NCBI GenBank assembly: GCA_003645085.1 | Contig: QNEE01000008.1 | Coordinates: forward strand, 1-32,164 | Direction: 5' to 3' | Length of the DNA stretch: 32,164 nucleotides | From: a bacterium | Lineage (GTDB): Bacteria > UBP14 > UBA6098 | The notes under the pieces: model-generated | What the model was told of the DNA's origin: nothing | Database searches by the model: none | What the model saw: only the letters and a program-made list of their open reading frames with translations | Shown here: piece by piece, positions 24,302-31,653 of the stretch | How positions within the stretch are numbered: position 1 is the first letter of the stretch | Layout: each line of letters starts with the position of its first letter | Program-made: the position numbers and the translations under genes

Positions 24302-26573
24302 TATCGAGGCCTTTCAATTCTGGCCACACCTTTTCGGGTGTAAACGGCTGTTCACGAAATCGAATTTTCACGGCGTCGAAAATCGCGTTTGCGATTGCCG
24401 GGGCTATCCCCATAAGAGGTTGCTCGCCGAAACCTTTCGCGCCGAATGGGCCTTTATCGTAGGCGGATTCGACGATTATCGGTTCTATCGTTGGCGCGTC
24501 CTCGGTTGTCGGGATATAATAGAACGAGAGCTTCGGATTGAGTGGTATGCCGTTTTCGTCGATTATGTATTCCTCGGTCAAGCCGTAGCCCATTCCCTGA
24601 ACGGACCCGCCTTCTATCTGGCCCTCGACCAGAGTCGGGTTTATAGCTTTTCCGATGTCGTGAGCGGCCCAGAGTTTTTCGAGACGGACCTCGCCGGTGC
24701 GTGTATCCACGGCGACTTGAGCTATATTAGCACACCATGAATAGACGACATAGGCGTCCCCCTGTCCGGTTTCGGGATTCCAGCTAGTCGGAGGACTCGA
24801 GTCGTGCGCGACTACTGTTAATTCGGCCTTCTTATCGAAAGCGATAGCGGCCAATTCGTTCCAGGGTATAGTAATATCGGGATTATCGGTTCTAATAGCT
24901 TTGCCGGCGGCGATATTAACTATTCTGTCCTTGGTTCCCCATTCGGCTGCGGCAACTTTTGCAAGATTTCTCTTAAGGTGCGTGCAAGCCTGAAGCAGGG
25001 CGCGACCGCTCATAGTCGTTGCGCGCGAGGCCACTGTGGGACCGCTATCTGGAACACGGCTCGTATCGACCGGAAGACAGGAAACTTTCTCGAACGGTAT
25101 TCCGAAAGCCTCCGCTACGATTTGTCCCAGGACGGTGCGCATACCCTGCCCCATCTCGGTGGTTCCGACCGCGAACTGGACGCTGCCGTCTGGTTGTATG
25201 CTGACATAAGCCCCGGTGCGAGCGAGTTTTGTGCCTCCGGCGCCGAGTCCCATACCGTAAAAAATTGTCGATATACCGAGCCCGCGTTTAACCGGGCTAT
25301 CTTCGGAGTGGAGTTTTTTGCGAAGATTAATGAAATCGCTGGCTTGAACAGCCCTTTCAAGACATTCTTCAAGGCCGCAGGAGGAACGTATTTTCTGGCC
25401 GGTTACGGTTTTATCGCCCTTTTTCAAAATATTTATCCTGCGAAATTCTACCGGGTCGATATCGAGTTTATAGGCGAGTTCATCGATAGCCGATTCTATC
25501 GCGAAAAGGGTTTGCGGGCTGCCGAATCCACGATATGCGCCGCACGGAACCTTGTTCGTCGCGACCGCGCGAGCATCGATTTTTACCGCGGGAATTCGAT
25601 ACGGTCCGCAGGCGTGAACAGTCCCTCGCCAGAGAACTACGGAGCTTAAGGTAGCGTAAGCCCCGGCATCGAATAGGATATCGACCTCGGCTGCGACGAG
25701 TTTCCCTTTCTTATCGGCTCCGAGTTTTATATGCGTTCTGCTCGGATGTCGTTTGCTCATAGAAATAATATCTTCGGAGCGGTCGAGAATGAGCTTTACA
25801 GGACGGTTTGCTTTAAGCGCGAGAACCGCAGCCCAACCTGCTACGAGCGACGGAACATCCTCCTTGCCGCCGAACGCGCCTCCGGTAGTAGTCTGGATTA
25901 TGCGGACTTTCGATTGCGGCAAACCGCAGACCGTTGCCACAGCGCCGTGAACATAAAACGGGCATTGCATCGAACCGTATATATCGATTCCGCCCTCCTG
26001 AGTGGGGACGGCGAGCATACCTTGTGTTTCGAGATAGGCGTGTTCCTGATAGGTTGTGCGGTAGGTTCGTTCGATAACGATATCGGCTTTGCCAAAGGCG
26101 ACGTCAGTTTTACCACGTCTGATTTTATGGTGCGCGAAGATGTTGTCCTTGCCAGAGAGCCTTGGAGAATCGGGGTCGGCGTATTTTTCGGGGTCGGTGA
26201 GAGGAGGCAGTTGCTCTATTTGCAGGTTCATCGCTTCGAGAGCGTCCTCGACGGCACTTCTCGATTCGGCCGCTACGAGGGCTATCGGTTCCCCGGTGTA
26301 TTTAACCTCGCCATTCGCGAGTAACGGCATATCGTCGATAACGATGTGGCAGATATTTCCCCCGGGGATATCTTCCGCGGTAACGACAGCGCGGACACCC
26401 GCGATTTTTCGGGCGGAATCGATATCGAGATTCGTAATTCTCCCACGAGCAACAGGAGAATGGAGAACCCTGCCGACAAGCATTCCGGGCATCGACATAT
26501 CGGCGACGTATTTCGCCGAACCGTCGGCTTTAGCTCTCGCGTCGACTCGAATTACTCTTTTTCCGACAGCCAT
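24291..26573 (-). CDS. Molybdenum hydroxylase large (molybdopterin-binding) subunit, xanthine dehydrogenase family
   Basis: The 760-residue protein carries the family landmarks: N-terminal VIRVDARAKADGSAKYVADM and PGMLVGRVLHSPVARGRI, then TGGAFGGKEDVPSL, VPCGAYRGFGSPQTLFAIES, VGTTEMGQGMRTVLGQIVAE and, near the end, GAKGFGEQPLMG with the catalytic Glu717. The active-site loop reads AYRGFG, not the AYRCSFR form of form I CO dehydrogenase, so a xanthine, aldehyde or aromatic-type hydroxylase is more likely. The substrate cannot be fixed from sequence. The start ATG directly follows the mocA-like stop (TAGATG). The enzyme is probably a cytoplasmic heterotrimer with the subunits encoded at 23831-24301 and 22201-23052. 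Confidence 0.92.
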   Translation of the reverse strand: MAVGKRVIRVDARAKADGSAKYVADMSMPGMLVGRVLHSPVARGRITNLDIDSARKIAGVRAVVTAEDIPGGNICHIVIDDMPLLANGEVKYTGEPIALVAAESRSAVEDALEAMNLQIEQLPPLTDPEKYADPDSPRLSGKDNIFAHHKIRRGKTDVAFGKADIVIERTYRTTYQEHAYLETQGMLAVPTQEGGIDIYGSMQCPFYVHGAVATVCGLPQSKVRIIQTTTGGAFGGKEDVPSLVAGWAAVLALKANRPVKLILDRSEDIISMSKRHPSRTHIKLGADKKGKLVAAEVDILFDAGAYATLSSVVLWRGTVHACGPYRIPAVKIDARAVATNKVPCGAYRGFGSPQTLFAIESAIDELAYKLDIDPVEFRRINILKKGDKTVTGQKIRSSCGLEECLERAVQASDFINLRKKLHSEDSPVKRGLGISTIFYGMGLGAGGTKLARTGAYVSIQPDGSVQFAVGTTEMGQGMRTVLGQIVAEAFGIPFEKVSCLPVDTSRVPDSGPTVASRATTMSGRALLQACTHLKRNLAKVAAAEWGTKDRIVNIAAGKAIRTDNPDITIPWNELAAIAFDKKAELTVVAHDSSPPTSWNPETGQGDAYVVYSWCANIAQVAVDTRTGEVRLEKLWAAHDIGKAINPTLVEGQIEGGSVQGMGYGLTEEYIIDENGIPLNPKLSFYYIPTTEDAPTIEPIIVESAYDKGPFGAKGFGEQPLMGIAPAIANAIFDAVKIRFREQPFTPEKVWPELKGLDNED

Positions 26574-27188
26574 CTATTCTCCGGGAAAAGGCCCGATATA
26601 TTTCTCGTAATCTTCGGGCGTATTAATATCGATTGCGATTCCGGGGTCGTCGACTGGAACGAAACGCCTTCTGTCGGGATTCGCGCGAACAACGTGTCTT
26701 GCCCCGATATCGAGCGGTGCGTCGGCAAGTTCCTCGAATAAAATCCGAGGGAAAATGACAGGGTGACCCCCTCGACCTTTATAAACCGGCGAGATAATGC
26801 ATCCGGGGAAACGATAGTGTTCTTCGATGAGGGCGCGAAATGTCGACGTCTCGACAAGCGGGTAATCCACGTGCGCGATAAGCGCGCCGGTATGATACTC
26901 TTTCGCGCCGGCGATTCCCACAAGTATCGAGGATAGCATATCGTTCTCGGGGTCAGGGTTAATCACGACCTCCATATTCCGGGGAATATACGGGAGGACC
27001 TTCTCGCGGTGATACCCGACGACAACCTTGATTTCGAGTAGTCCGGCGATTCGCATTTTATCCGCTATCCGCTGCAGAAAATTCCCCCCATCTATATGCA
27101 AGAGGGCTTTTGGTCGGTCACCCATTCTTTCGCCTGAACCAGCCGCCAGTATCAATCCGAATATATGTTTATCTGATTGCTGTTCCAT
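26574..27188 (-). CDS. mocA: MocA-like molybdenum cofactor nucleotidyltransferase
   Basis: The 204-residue protein has the MobA-like NTP-transferase fold: LILAAGSGERMGDRPKALLH (13-32, nucleotide-binding loop), VVVGYHREKV, NPDPENDMLSSILVGIAGA, AHVDYPLV (Asp108, metal ligand position), GRGGHPVIFP and the terminal DINTPEDYEKY. MocA adds CMP to molybdopterin to make the cytosine dinucleotide cofactor used by xanthine dehydrogenase-family enzymes. Close relatives such as MobA (GMP) or sugar nucleotidyltransferases are less likely, given that it is the first gene of the hydroxylase operon. It has its own consensus-like promoter, which should drive all five genes. Confidence 0.85.
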   Translation of the reverse strand: MEQQSDKHIFGLILAAGSGERMGDRPKALLHIDGGNFLQRIADKMRIAGLLEIKVVVGYHREKVLPYIPRNMEVVINPDPENDMLSSILVGIAGAKEYHTGALIAHVDYPLVETSTFRALIEEHYRFPGCIISPVYKGRGGHPVIFPRILFEELADAPLDIGARHVVRANPDRRRFVPVDDPGIAIDINTPEDYEKYIGPFPGE

Positions 27189-27216
27189 ATACAGGGTTCG
27201 TTGGAATACTTTTTAT

Positions 27217-27245
27217 ATAATAATAATCTTAGGATGGAATGTCAA
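27217..27245 (-). promoter_or_regulatory. Promoter of the molybdenum hydroxylase operon
   Basis: Minus strand TTGACA (27245-27240), a 17-base spacer and TATTAT (27222-27217). It lies about 30 bases upstream of the mocA start at 27188. Confidence 0.75.
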
Positions 27246-27386
27246 TATCGGTATTAAAGGTATTTCCACGAAAAAAAAATCGAGCGATATATGGGTAAAT
27301 AGGTAAACCGGTGATTAGTTTACCATACTGGAATACGAATGACTCATGACTCTGGGTATATACCAACCTGAACATATTAGACCAAA

Positions 27387-27462
27387 GGCTGGCGCGAGAG
27401 AAGTGTCTTTGTTGGGTTAGGAGTCCGTGCGCCCGAAGGGCTTTGCACGGAGCGTGACAGCA
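27387..27462 (+). repeat. MITE-like repeat, copy B
   Basis: The left end is GGCTGGCGCGAGAG, then GTGTCTTTGTTGGG and GGAGTCCGTGCG. A short centre is followed by TGCACGGAGCGTGACAGC. It is the shortest of the four copies because its variable centre is only a small CCCGAAGGG hairpin. It lies between the molybdenum hydroxylase operon promoter and the end of the small membrane protein gene. Confidence 0.7.
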
Positions 27463-27486
27463 GCGTTTCTACGACAGAGAAAACGG

Positions 27487-27786
27487 TTACTTGATTCGTA
27501 TCCTGTAACTAATATACATCGTAACGATGGCGATTACTATCGGACTGGGCATCCAGCCAAAATAGATTTTCGGGATATCGAAGAATTTTATTAGTGCTCT
27601 GAAAAGAACAAAAACGACAAACCCGAATATGCCTCCGAGCATACCGTCGTAACTGGCGCGATAAAATATCGCAATTTGACGTTCGTCGCCGTTGCGTTTT
27701 ACTTTCCGAAGCTCGAGTGCTAACCAGATAAAAATGATAAAAAGCACCAGCGCGTATATAACGAGGTATATATTGATAGCTTCCAT
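27487..27786 (-). CDS. Small three-helix membrane protein paired with an XRE regulator
   Basis: The 99-residue protein has three predicted membrane helices (about 4-25, 46-68 and 76-93) linked by a charged loop (LRKVKRNGDERQIAIFYRAS). A GGAGAG-like ribosome-binding site precedes the ATG. Small DUF2178-like membrane proteins often stand directly downstream of short XRE regulators, and this is the arrangement here (the regulator gene ends 71 bases upstream). The function is unknown; it may be the membrane partner or the target of the regulator. The pair lies between two inverted copies of the MITE-like repeat. Confidence 0.7.
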   Translation of the reverse strand: MEAINIYLVIYALVLFIIFIWLALELRKVKRNGDERQIAIFYRASYDGMLGGIFGFVVFVLFRALIKFFDIPKIYFGWMPSPIVIAIVTMYISYRIRIK

Positions 27787-27857
27787 AATTCTCTCCGGCA
27801 GTATTCTTACGGGGTATTATTGGTTATTTGAAAATAACGGCTTATAAAAAATGCCTT

Positions 27858-28076
27858 TTATTTTCCATTTTCCTCTTCGAATTCAAAAAGCTCGTCCACA
27901 GTCATCCCAAGAACCCGCGCTATTTTCAACGCCAATTCGACACTCGGCGTATAGCGGTATTTTTCTATAGAGATAATCGTCTGGCGGGTGCAACCGACCG
28001 CTTCCGCAAGTTGTTCCTGTGTCATATCGAGGCGCGCCCGATGCATCTTTATCCAGTTGCGTAGCTTCTCGCTCAT
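27858..28076 (-). CDS. XRE-family helix-turn-helix regulator
   Basis: The 72-residue protein is essentially one Cro/C1-type HTH domain: RARLDMTQEQLAEAVGCTRQ (13-32), TIISIEKYRYTPSVELALKI (33-52), ARVLGMTVDELFEFEEE. This subfamily (short, with TRQTIxxIEKxxYxPSLxLA) is widespread and usually controls its own gene and a small membrane protein next to it. The ATG at 28076 has no strong ribosome-binding site; a plausible promoter is at 28101-28128. Confidence 0.88.
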   Translation of the reverse strand: MSEKLRNWIKMHRARLDMTQEQLAEAVGCTRQTIISIEKYRYTPSVELALKIARVLGMTVDELFEFEEENGK

Positions 28077-28100
28077 CGTAATTAAAAACCCCCATAAAAA

Positions 28101-28128
28101 ACGATAAGGACTTAATACAAAATGTCAA
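28101..28128 (-). promoter_or_regulatory. Promoter of the XRE regulator
   Basis: Minus strand TTGACA (28128-28123), a 16-base spacer and TATCGT (28106-28101), about 25 bases before the ATG at 28076. The -35 is perfect and the -10 weak, as expected for an autoregulated gene. Confidence 0.5.
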
Positions 28129-28176
28129 GTTATTTTTACATCCCATTAGAATAACTTCTCTCATTGTTCCGCTGAA

Positions 28177-28278
28177 GGCTGTCACGCTCCGTGCTACGCC
28201 CTCATAAGGTTAATTGAAAACATTAATATCGGGCGCACGGATTCCCTGCGCCACAAAGACACCACTCTCGTGCCAGCC
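28177..28278 (-). repeat. MITE-like repeat, copy C (inverted)
   Basis: Read on the minus strand it begins GGCTGGCACGAGAG, then TGGTGTCTTTGTGGCGCAGG and AATCCGTGCGCCCG, and ends GCACGGAGCGTGACAGCC. It has the best matching terminal inverted repeats in the family (GGCTGGCACG with CGTGACAGCC, one mismatch). Its orientation is opposite to copies A, B and D. Confidence 0.75.
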
Positions 28279-28343
28279 GCTATTTTCATTAACGGCCTTT
28301 TCTGTCGTTTCGGTTAATTTCGATACCGAATTTAGCTTTAGGC

Positions 28344-28372
28344 TTGCGGCAGGTTTTTTATTCAGTTATAAT
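28344..28372 (+). promoter_or_regulatory. Promoter of dxr
   Basis: TTGCGG (28344-28349), a 17-base spacer and a perfect TATAAT (28367-28372), about 37 bases before the dxr ATG at 28410. Confidence 0.65.
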
Positions 28373-28409
28373 AAATAATAGTAGTATTTGAATCTTGAAA
28401 GGATTGTTT

Positions 28410-29555
28410 ATGAAAAGGGTAACAATACTGGGCTCGGCGGGTTCGATAGGTCGACAAACGCTGGATGTTATTTCTCGTATGCGGGATGAGTTTTCGGTTT
28501 ATGGGCTTGCTACATTAAATGAGGTGGAGGTTTTAGTCAGGCAAATCGAGGATTTTAGGCCCGATGTTGTCGCGATAGGCGATAAGAGTATATCGAACGA
28601 ACTCCGTGAGGCACTAAGGGAGAATACACCGGAGATACTGTCGGGAGACGAAGGCGTTATTGAGCTGGCCTCGCGGGAAAACGCCGATATAGTTGTAAAT
28701 GCGATAGTCGGTGCCGCGGCTTTGAAACCGAGTCTCGCTGCGATACGCCCCGGAACACGGCTTTGCAGTGCGAATAAGGAGTCGCTGGTTATCGCGGGGC
28801 ATCTGATTATGCCGAGAGTCGCCGAGGTCGGCGCGGAACTTATACCGATAGATAGCGAACACTCGGCGCTGCTTCAAGCCTCCCTTGCGGGAAGATACGA
28901 CGAAATTAAACGGCTTATTCTAACAGCTTCGGGCGGGCCTTTTCACGGGAAAAATATCGATTTCGAGACCGTTACGGTCAACGACGCCCTGAAACACCCG
29001 AATTGGGCTATGGGCGCAAAAATCACCGTCGATTCTGCGACAATGATGAATAAAGGACTGGAGGTTATCGAAGCACATTGGCTTTTCGATATACCGTCCG
29101 ACCGGATAGATGTGCTTGTCCATCCGGAAAGCATAATTCATAGCATAGTCGAATTTGTGGACGGCTCGCAGATAGCTCAGGCGGGTTTACCGGATATGCG
29201 TCTTCCGATACAATATGCTTTGACCTATCCCGACCGTTTACCGGGCGCGGTGCCGTCGCTTAATCTAGCCGAGGTCGGCCAACTGAATTTCTCGGAGCCG
29301 GATTATCGACGTTTTCCCTGTCTGCTGATTGCGTATGATGCTCTCGATGCCGGCGGTAGCGCGCCGTGTGCAATGAACGCCGCAAACGAAGCAGCGGTGC
29401 GGCTTTTTCTCGAAGGCCAAATATCTTTCGCCGAGATACCACGTCTTTTGAACCGCGCGCTGACAAAACACGCCGTTATCCCCAAACCCACTATCGACGA
29501 TATTTTGGCGATAAATAAAGAGGTTTTCGAGGAAACCGTCCGGTCGGTTGAATGA
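28410..29555 (+). CDS. dxr: 1-deoxy-D-xylulose 5-phosphate reductoisomerase
   Basis: From the ATG at 28410 (AAAGGA 6 bases upstream; the TTG at 28395 is less likely) the enzyme is 381 residues, normal for Dxr. It shows the NADPH-binding start VTILGSAGSIGRQTLDVI, LCSANKESLVIAG, the metal and substrate site LIPIDSEHSALLQ, TASGGPFHG, the HPNWAMGAKITVDSATMMNK loop, VHPESIIHSIVEFVDGSQIA and GLPDMRLPIQYALTYPDR. It makes 2-C-methyl-D-erythritol 4-phosphate, the committed step of the MEP isoprenoid pathway, so this organism makes isoprenoids by that route. It is transcribed alone from its own promoter, with no other isoprenoid gene nearby. Confidence 0.95.
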   Translation: MKRVTILGSAGSIGRQTLDVISRMRDEFSVYGLATLNEVEVLVRQIEDFRPDVVAIGDKSISNELREALRENTPEILSGDEGVIELASRENADIVVNAIVGAAALKPSLAAIRPGTRLCSANKESLVIAGHLIMPRVAEVGAELIPIDSEHSALLQASLAGRYDEIKRLILTASGGPFHGKNIDFETVTVNDALKHPNWAMGAKITVDSATMMNKGLEVIEAHWLFDIPSDRIDVLVHPESIIHSIVEFVDGSQIAQAGLPDMRLPIQYALTYPDRLPGAVPSLNLAEVGQLNFSEPDYRRFPCLLIAYDALDAGGSAPCAMNAANEAAVRLFLEGQISFAEIPRLLNRALTKHAVIPKPTIDDILAINKEVFEETVRSVE

Positions 29556-29852
29556 ATTTTTTGCCGAATTCGGCGATAAAATATGGTATTAGTTATAATA
29601 AAATATAAATAAGTAAATGAAATAATCGATAAGATTTATAGGTGTTCTAAACATCATAACTTATTGAGGAACAAATTATTAGAAACTTACCAACAATCGA
29701 TATGGGTATCATTTTTTGAAAAAACGCGTCAACACTAAAGTTCGACGATTGTGATAATATTCACACAAACTTTTTTTGTTCGTTATCCCCTTGAAGTTCA
29801 GACAGATAGGTGCGGAAATGCCGATGTTGATAACTTTTCTCGAAAAAAATTC
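29556..29852. other. AT-rich intergenic region between dxr and the large RNA
   Basis: No gene is seen. Just after dxr a GCCGAATTCGGC palindrome is flanked by T6 and A4, and TTTTTTGAAAAAA lies near 29714-29726. Neither is a convincing plus-strand terminator. The rest is plain AT-rich sequence leading into the promoter at 29853. Confidence 0.4.
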
Positions 29853-29880
29853 TTGTTTTCTTTCGTAATATAAATATATT
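29853..29880 (+). promoter_or_regulatory. Promoter of the large structured RNA
   Basis: TTGTTT (29853-29858), a 16-base spacer and TATATT (29875-29880), in very AT-rich DNA. Transcription should start near 29887, immediately before the first hairpin (ATGCCTT with AAGGCAT) of the structured segment. Confidence 0.6.
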
Positions 29881-30331
29881 AACCTATGCCTTCGGGAAGG
29901 TGCTTAAGGCATCTTTGAAAATGGGAACACGAGAAAAGGTTCTTCGGGACCTTTTTAAGGAACCCAAGCCAAAGGTCGCTCGTGGGAGCTGCCCACCGGC
30001 GGCATTGAAAACGGACTAAGGAACCCAGTGCCACAGGGCGGCGTGTAGAAACGCCGCAATCGGTCGACGACGGTTTCGAACCCCTCGCGGGTGCGCAAAG
30101 GGATACCCGATGCGCAAGCAAAATCGAAACAGGAGAAAACCGAGCCCCAAGGTGGACCCGGAATATTCCGCTCGATATAGCGCACTAAAAACGCGCTGGA
30201 AACATCGGAAATCGACGGGAACGCTGTAGCCTTCGGGCTGTCTATCGGGAGAAAAACCCGCGGTGAAAAAGCGGAAACGGAGATTCTGAAATATCGAAAG
30301 GACCCGACACCCGTGCCTTCGGGCACTACGC

Positions 30332-30849
30332 GAGAAACGCGCCCTTCGGGGTCGTTCGAGGGTAACCTCGAACGGGCAACGCGAGTTTTTCACGGAAAAT
30401 GTCGCCGGGAAGGCGCCAACGCGGCATTTCGGATATAACGTCTTTCGCGCCCTTCGGGGTTCGTTATCGGGAACGGTAACGAGGTAACGCAGAAAACGTA
30501 AAATCCGACCGAACATTCGAAACGAGTTCCGCCTCCTTTAGGGGAGAGAAACCGCCGAAAGGCGGTCGAGGCAACGCGGAATACTCGTAAACCGAGTAAT
30601 CGGAAGCCGCAAAGTTTCACGGTTAACACGCCCTTCGGGGTCGAGTCGACGAAAGAACTCTCGGGCAACGCGAAAAACCGTAAGAAATAAGCGCTTCCCT
30701 GTTCCGAACACGGTAAACGCGCCTTCGGGTGAAGCTGTCTAAAGGCAGTTTCGGAAACGCGAGAAACCGTAAGCTCGGTAGGTCTAACGCAAGGCACGGA
30801 TGACGCGCCCTTCGGGGTCGAGTCGACGAAAGAACACTCGGGCAACGCG
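30332..30849 (+). repeat. Array of three-way-junction modules within the large RNA
   Basis: Six consecutive units share one plan: stem A, a short hairpin usually CCC-UUCG-GGG, a variable hairpin B, the linker GGNAA, then the closing strand of stem A. They lie at 30332-30391, 30438-30499, 30527-30581, 30619-30681, 30710-30770 and 30804-30849; a seventh stands apart at 31111-31157. Stem A changes sequence between units (UUCCGC/GCGGAA, ACGGUU/AACCGU, CCGAG/CUCGG) yet keeps pairing. Units four and six share a 48-base segment with one difference (30629-30676 and 30806-30853, 177 bases apart). Confidence 0.75.
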
Positions 30850-31247
30850 AAAACTCGAAAGCCAAACGGCGGAAACCTGAAAAGCAGGCGGAGCAAGCGC
30901 CTTCGGGTCGGCCGATAGGAATATCGACCGGTTAAAGCTAAACTCCGAACCGCAATTCTGAAAATTCCGGGCGCAAACCGGGAACCGGTCGGGAATCGAA
31001 TCGGGTCGAAATATACTCGACAAGATAACCGAATAGGCCGGCAAGCGAAAAAATCCGCAAACGGCAACGCATTATACAGAATGCGTTTGCAAGCCGGGGT
31101 TACGAAGGAACCGAGCCCTTCGGGGCCTGCGGAGAAATACCGCAGGGGAAACCTCGGAACACGTAGAAACCCGGACCGCTGAAGGATTGTCGGAAATCAA
31201 ACCCCTTCAATCCGGTATATGGCCGAAAAATCCTGCCCACGAGCATT

Positions 31248-31279
31248 AGAGGGTCGTCTTCGGACGACCCTCTTTTTTT
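31248..31279 (+). terminator. Intrinsic terminator of the large RNA
   Basis: AGAGGGTCGTC (31248-31258), loop TTCG, GACGACCCTCT (31263-31273), then a run of T. The 11-bp stem is perfect. It is the strongest terminator in the window. Confidence 0.92.
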
Positions 31280-31286
31280 ATCGCGC

Positions 31287-31313
31287 GGATTATAAGGATT
31301 GTAAGGATTATAG
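31287..31313. repeat. Three tandem 9-base repeats
   Basis: GGATTATAA, GGATTGTAA and GGATTATAG follow each other without a gap just after the terminator. No function is evident. Confidence 0.6.
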
Positions 31314-31463
31314 AAGTAAAAAGAGCGATAGAATAAGAATTTCCCGGAAGCAGGCCATACAAAGAGTAGTTACCCGAAAAAGTGTGGATTACTGGAATTC
31401 GCGATTCGTAGATGATAACTCACAACCTCGGTTGCGGGAGTAGAGATACGACTGCAAATTCAA

Positions 31464-31562
31464 GGCTGGCGCGGGTGTGGAGTGGTGTCCCGGTAGGGGT
31501 TTTTGCGTTCGGAAATAATATATTCCATAACCTTACCGAACATTGCAAAAACCGTGACAGCC
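31464..31562 (+). repeat. MITE-like repeat, copy D (divergent, re-paired arms)
   Basis: The ends GGCTGGCGCG and CGTGACAGCC match the other three copies, and GAGTGGTGTC keeps the left-hand block. The inner arm is different: GGTTTTTGC pairs with GCAAAAACC, and CGTTCGG with CCGAACA, in place of TCCGTGCG with CGCACGGA. Pairing is kept though the sequence has changed. It lies between the tandem 9-base repeats and the glycoside hydrolase gene. Confidence 0.65.
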
Positions 31563-31653
31563 CGGTTTCCGCTAAGCCAATTAGGAATTCTCGTAGTAGA
31601 TTGCGTTACACGATATGTTTCGTAAATCATAAGGAAACCTTCATAAAAAACCA

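Larger units (their letters stand above)
29887..31279 (+). ncRNA. Large (about 1.4 kb) structured non-coding RNA, class not recognised
   Basis: The segment has no credible gene on either strand but is packed with exact hairpins. CCUUCGGG occurs ten times (29888, 30230, 30316, 30343, 30451, 30632, 30722, 30809, 30900 and 31117 are start positions), plus a 9-bp UUCG hairpin at 29934-29955. GNRA-capped stems include 30353-30374 (9 bp, GUAA) and 30551-30566 (6 bp, GAAA). Other stems are GCGGCGT/ACGCCGC (near 30043) and AACGCATT/AATGCGTT (31066-31087). Base composition is clearly richer in G and C than the flanks. A promoter stands just upstream, and a perfect 11-bp UUCG terminator with a U-tract ends it. 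UUCG and GNRA loops and the U-tract all indicate plus-strand transcription. I see no landmark of rRNA, RNase P, tmRNA, group I/II introns or tRNA. It could belong to an existing giant RNA class (GOLLD, ROOL, OLE, HEARO) or be new. Confidence 0.82.

Noticed and set aside
29572-29583. GCCGAATTCGGC palindrome as dxr terminator
   Set aside because: The T-run precedes the palindrome and is not found after it on the plus strand, so it does not have the form of an intrinsic terminator.
30072-30082. GGTTTCGAACC, reminiscent of a tRNA T-arm
   Set aside because: The flanks do not form a five-base-pair T stem, and no acceptor, D or anticodon arm can be built around it. It is part of the larger structured RNA.
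30390-31067. Minus-strand open frame of 225 codons with repeated segments such as ALPECSFVDSTPKG
   Set aside because: It is the reverse reading of the UUCG-rich RNA modules. Its apparent protein repeats mirror the RNA repeats, composition is unlike any neighbour, and there is no ribosome-binding site. Overlapping frames at 29879-30516 and 30623-31044 are rejected for the same reason.
28410-31279. OLE RNA, because OLE genes often lie near isoprenoid genes and dxr is adjacent
   Set aside because: dxr has its own promoter, the RNA is about twice the size of OLE, no OLE-associated protein gene is present, and I recognise no OLE sequence block. Adjacency alone is not evidence; a covariance search would settle it.
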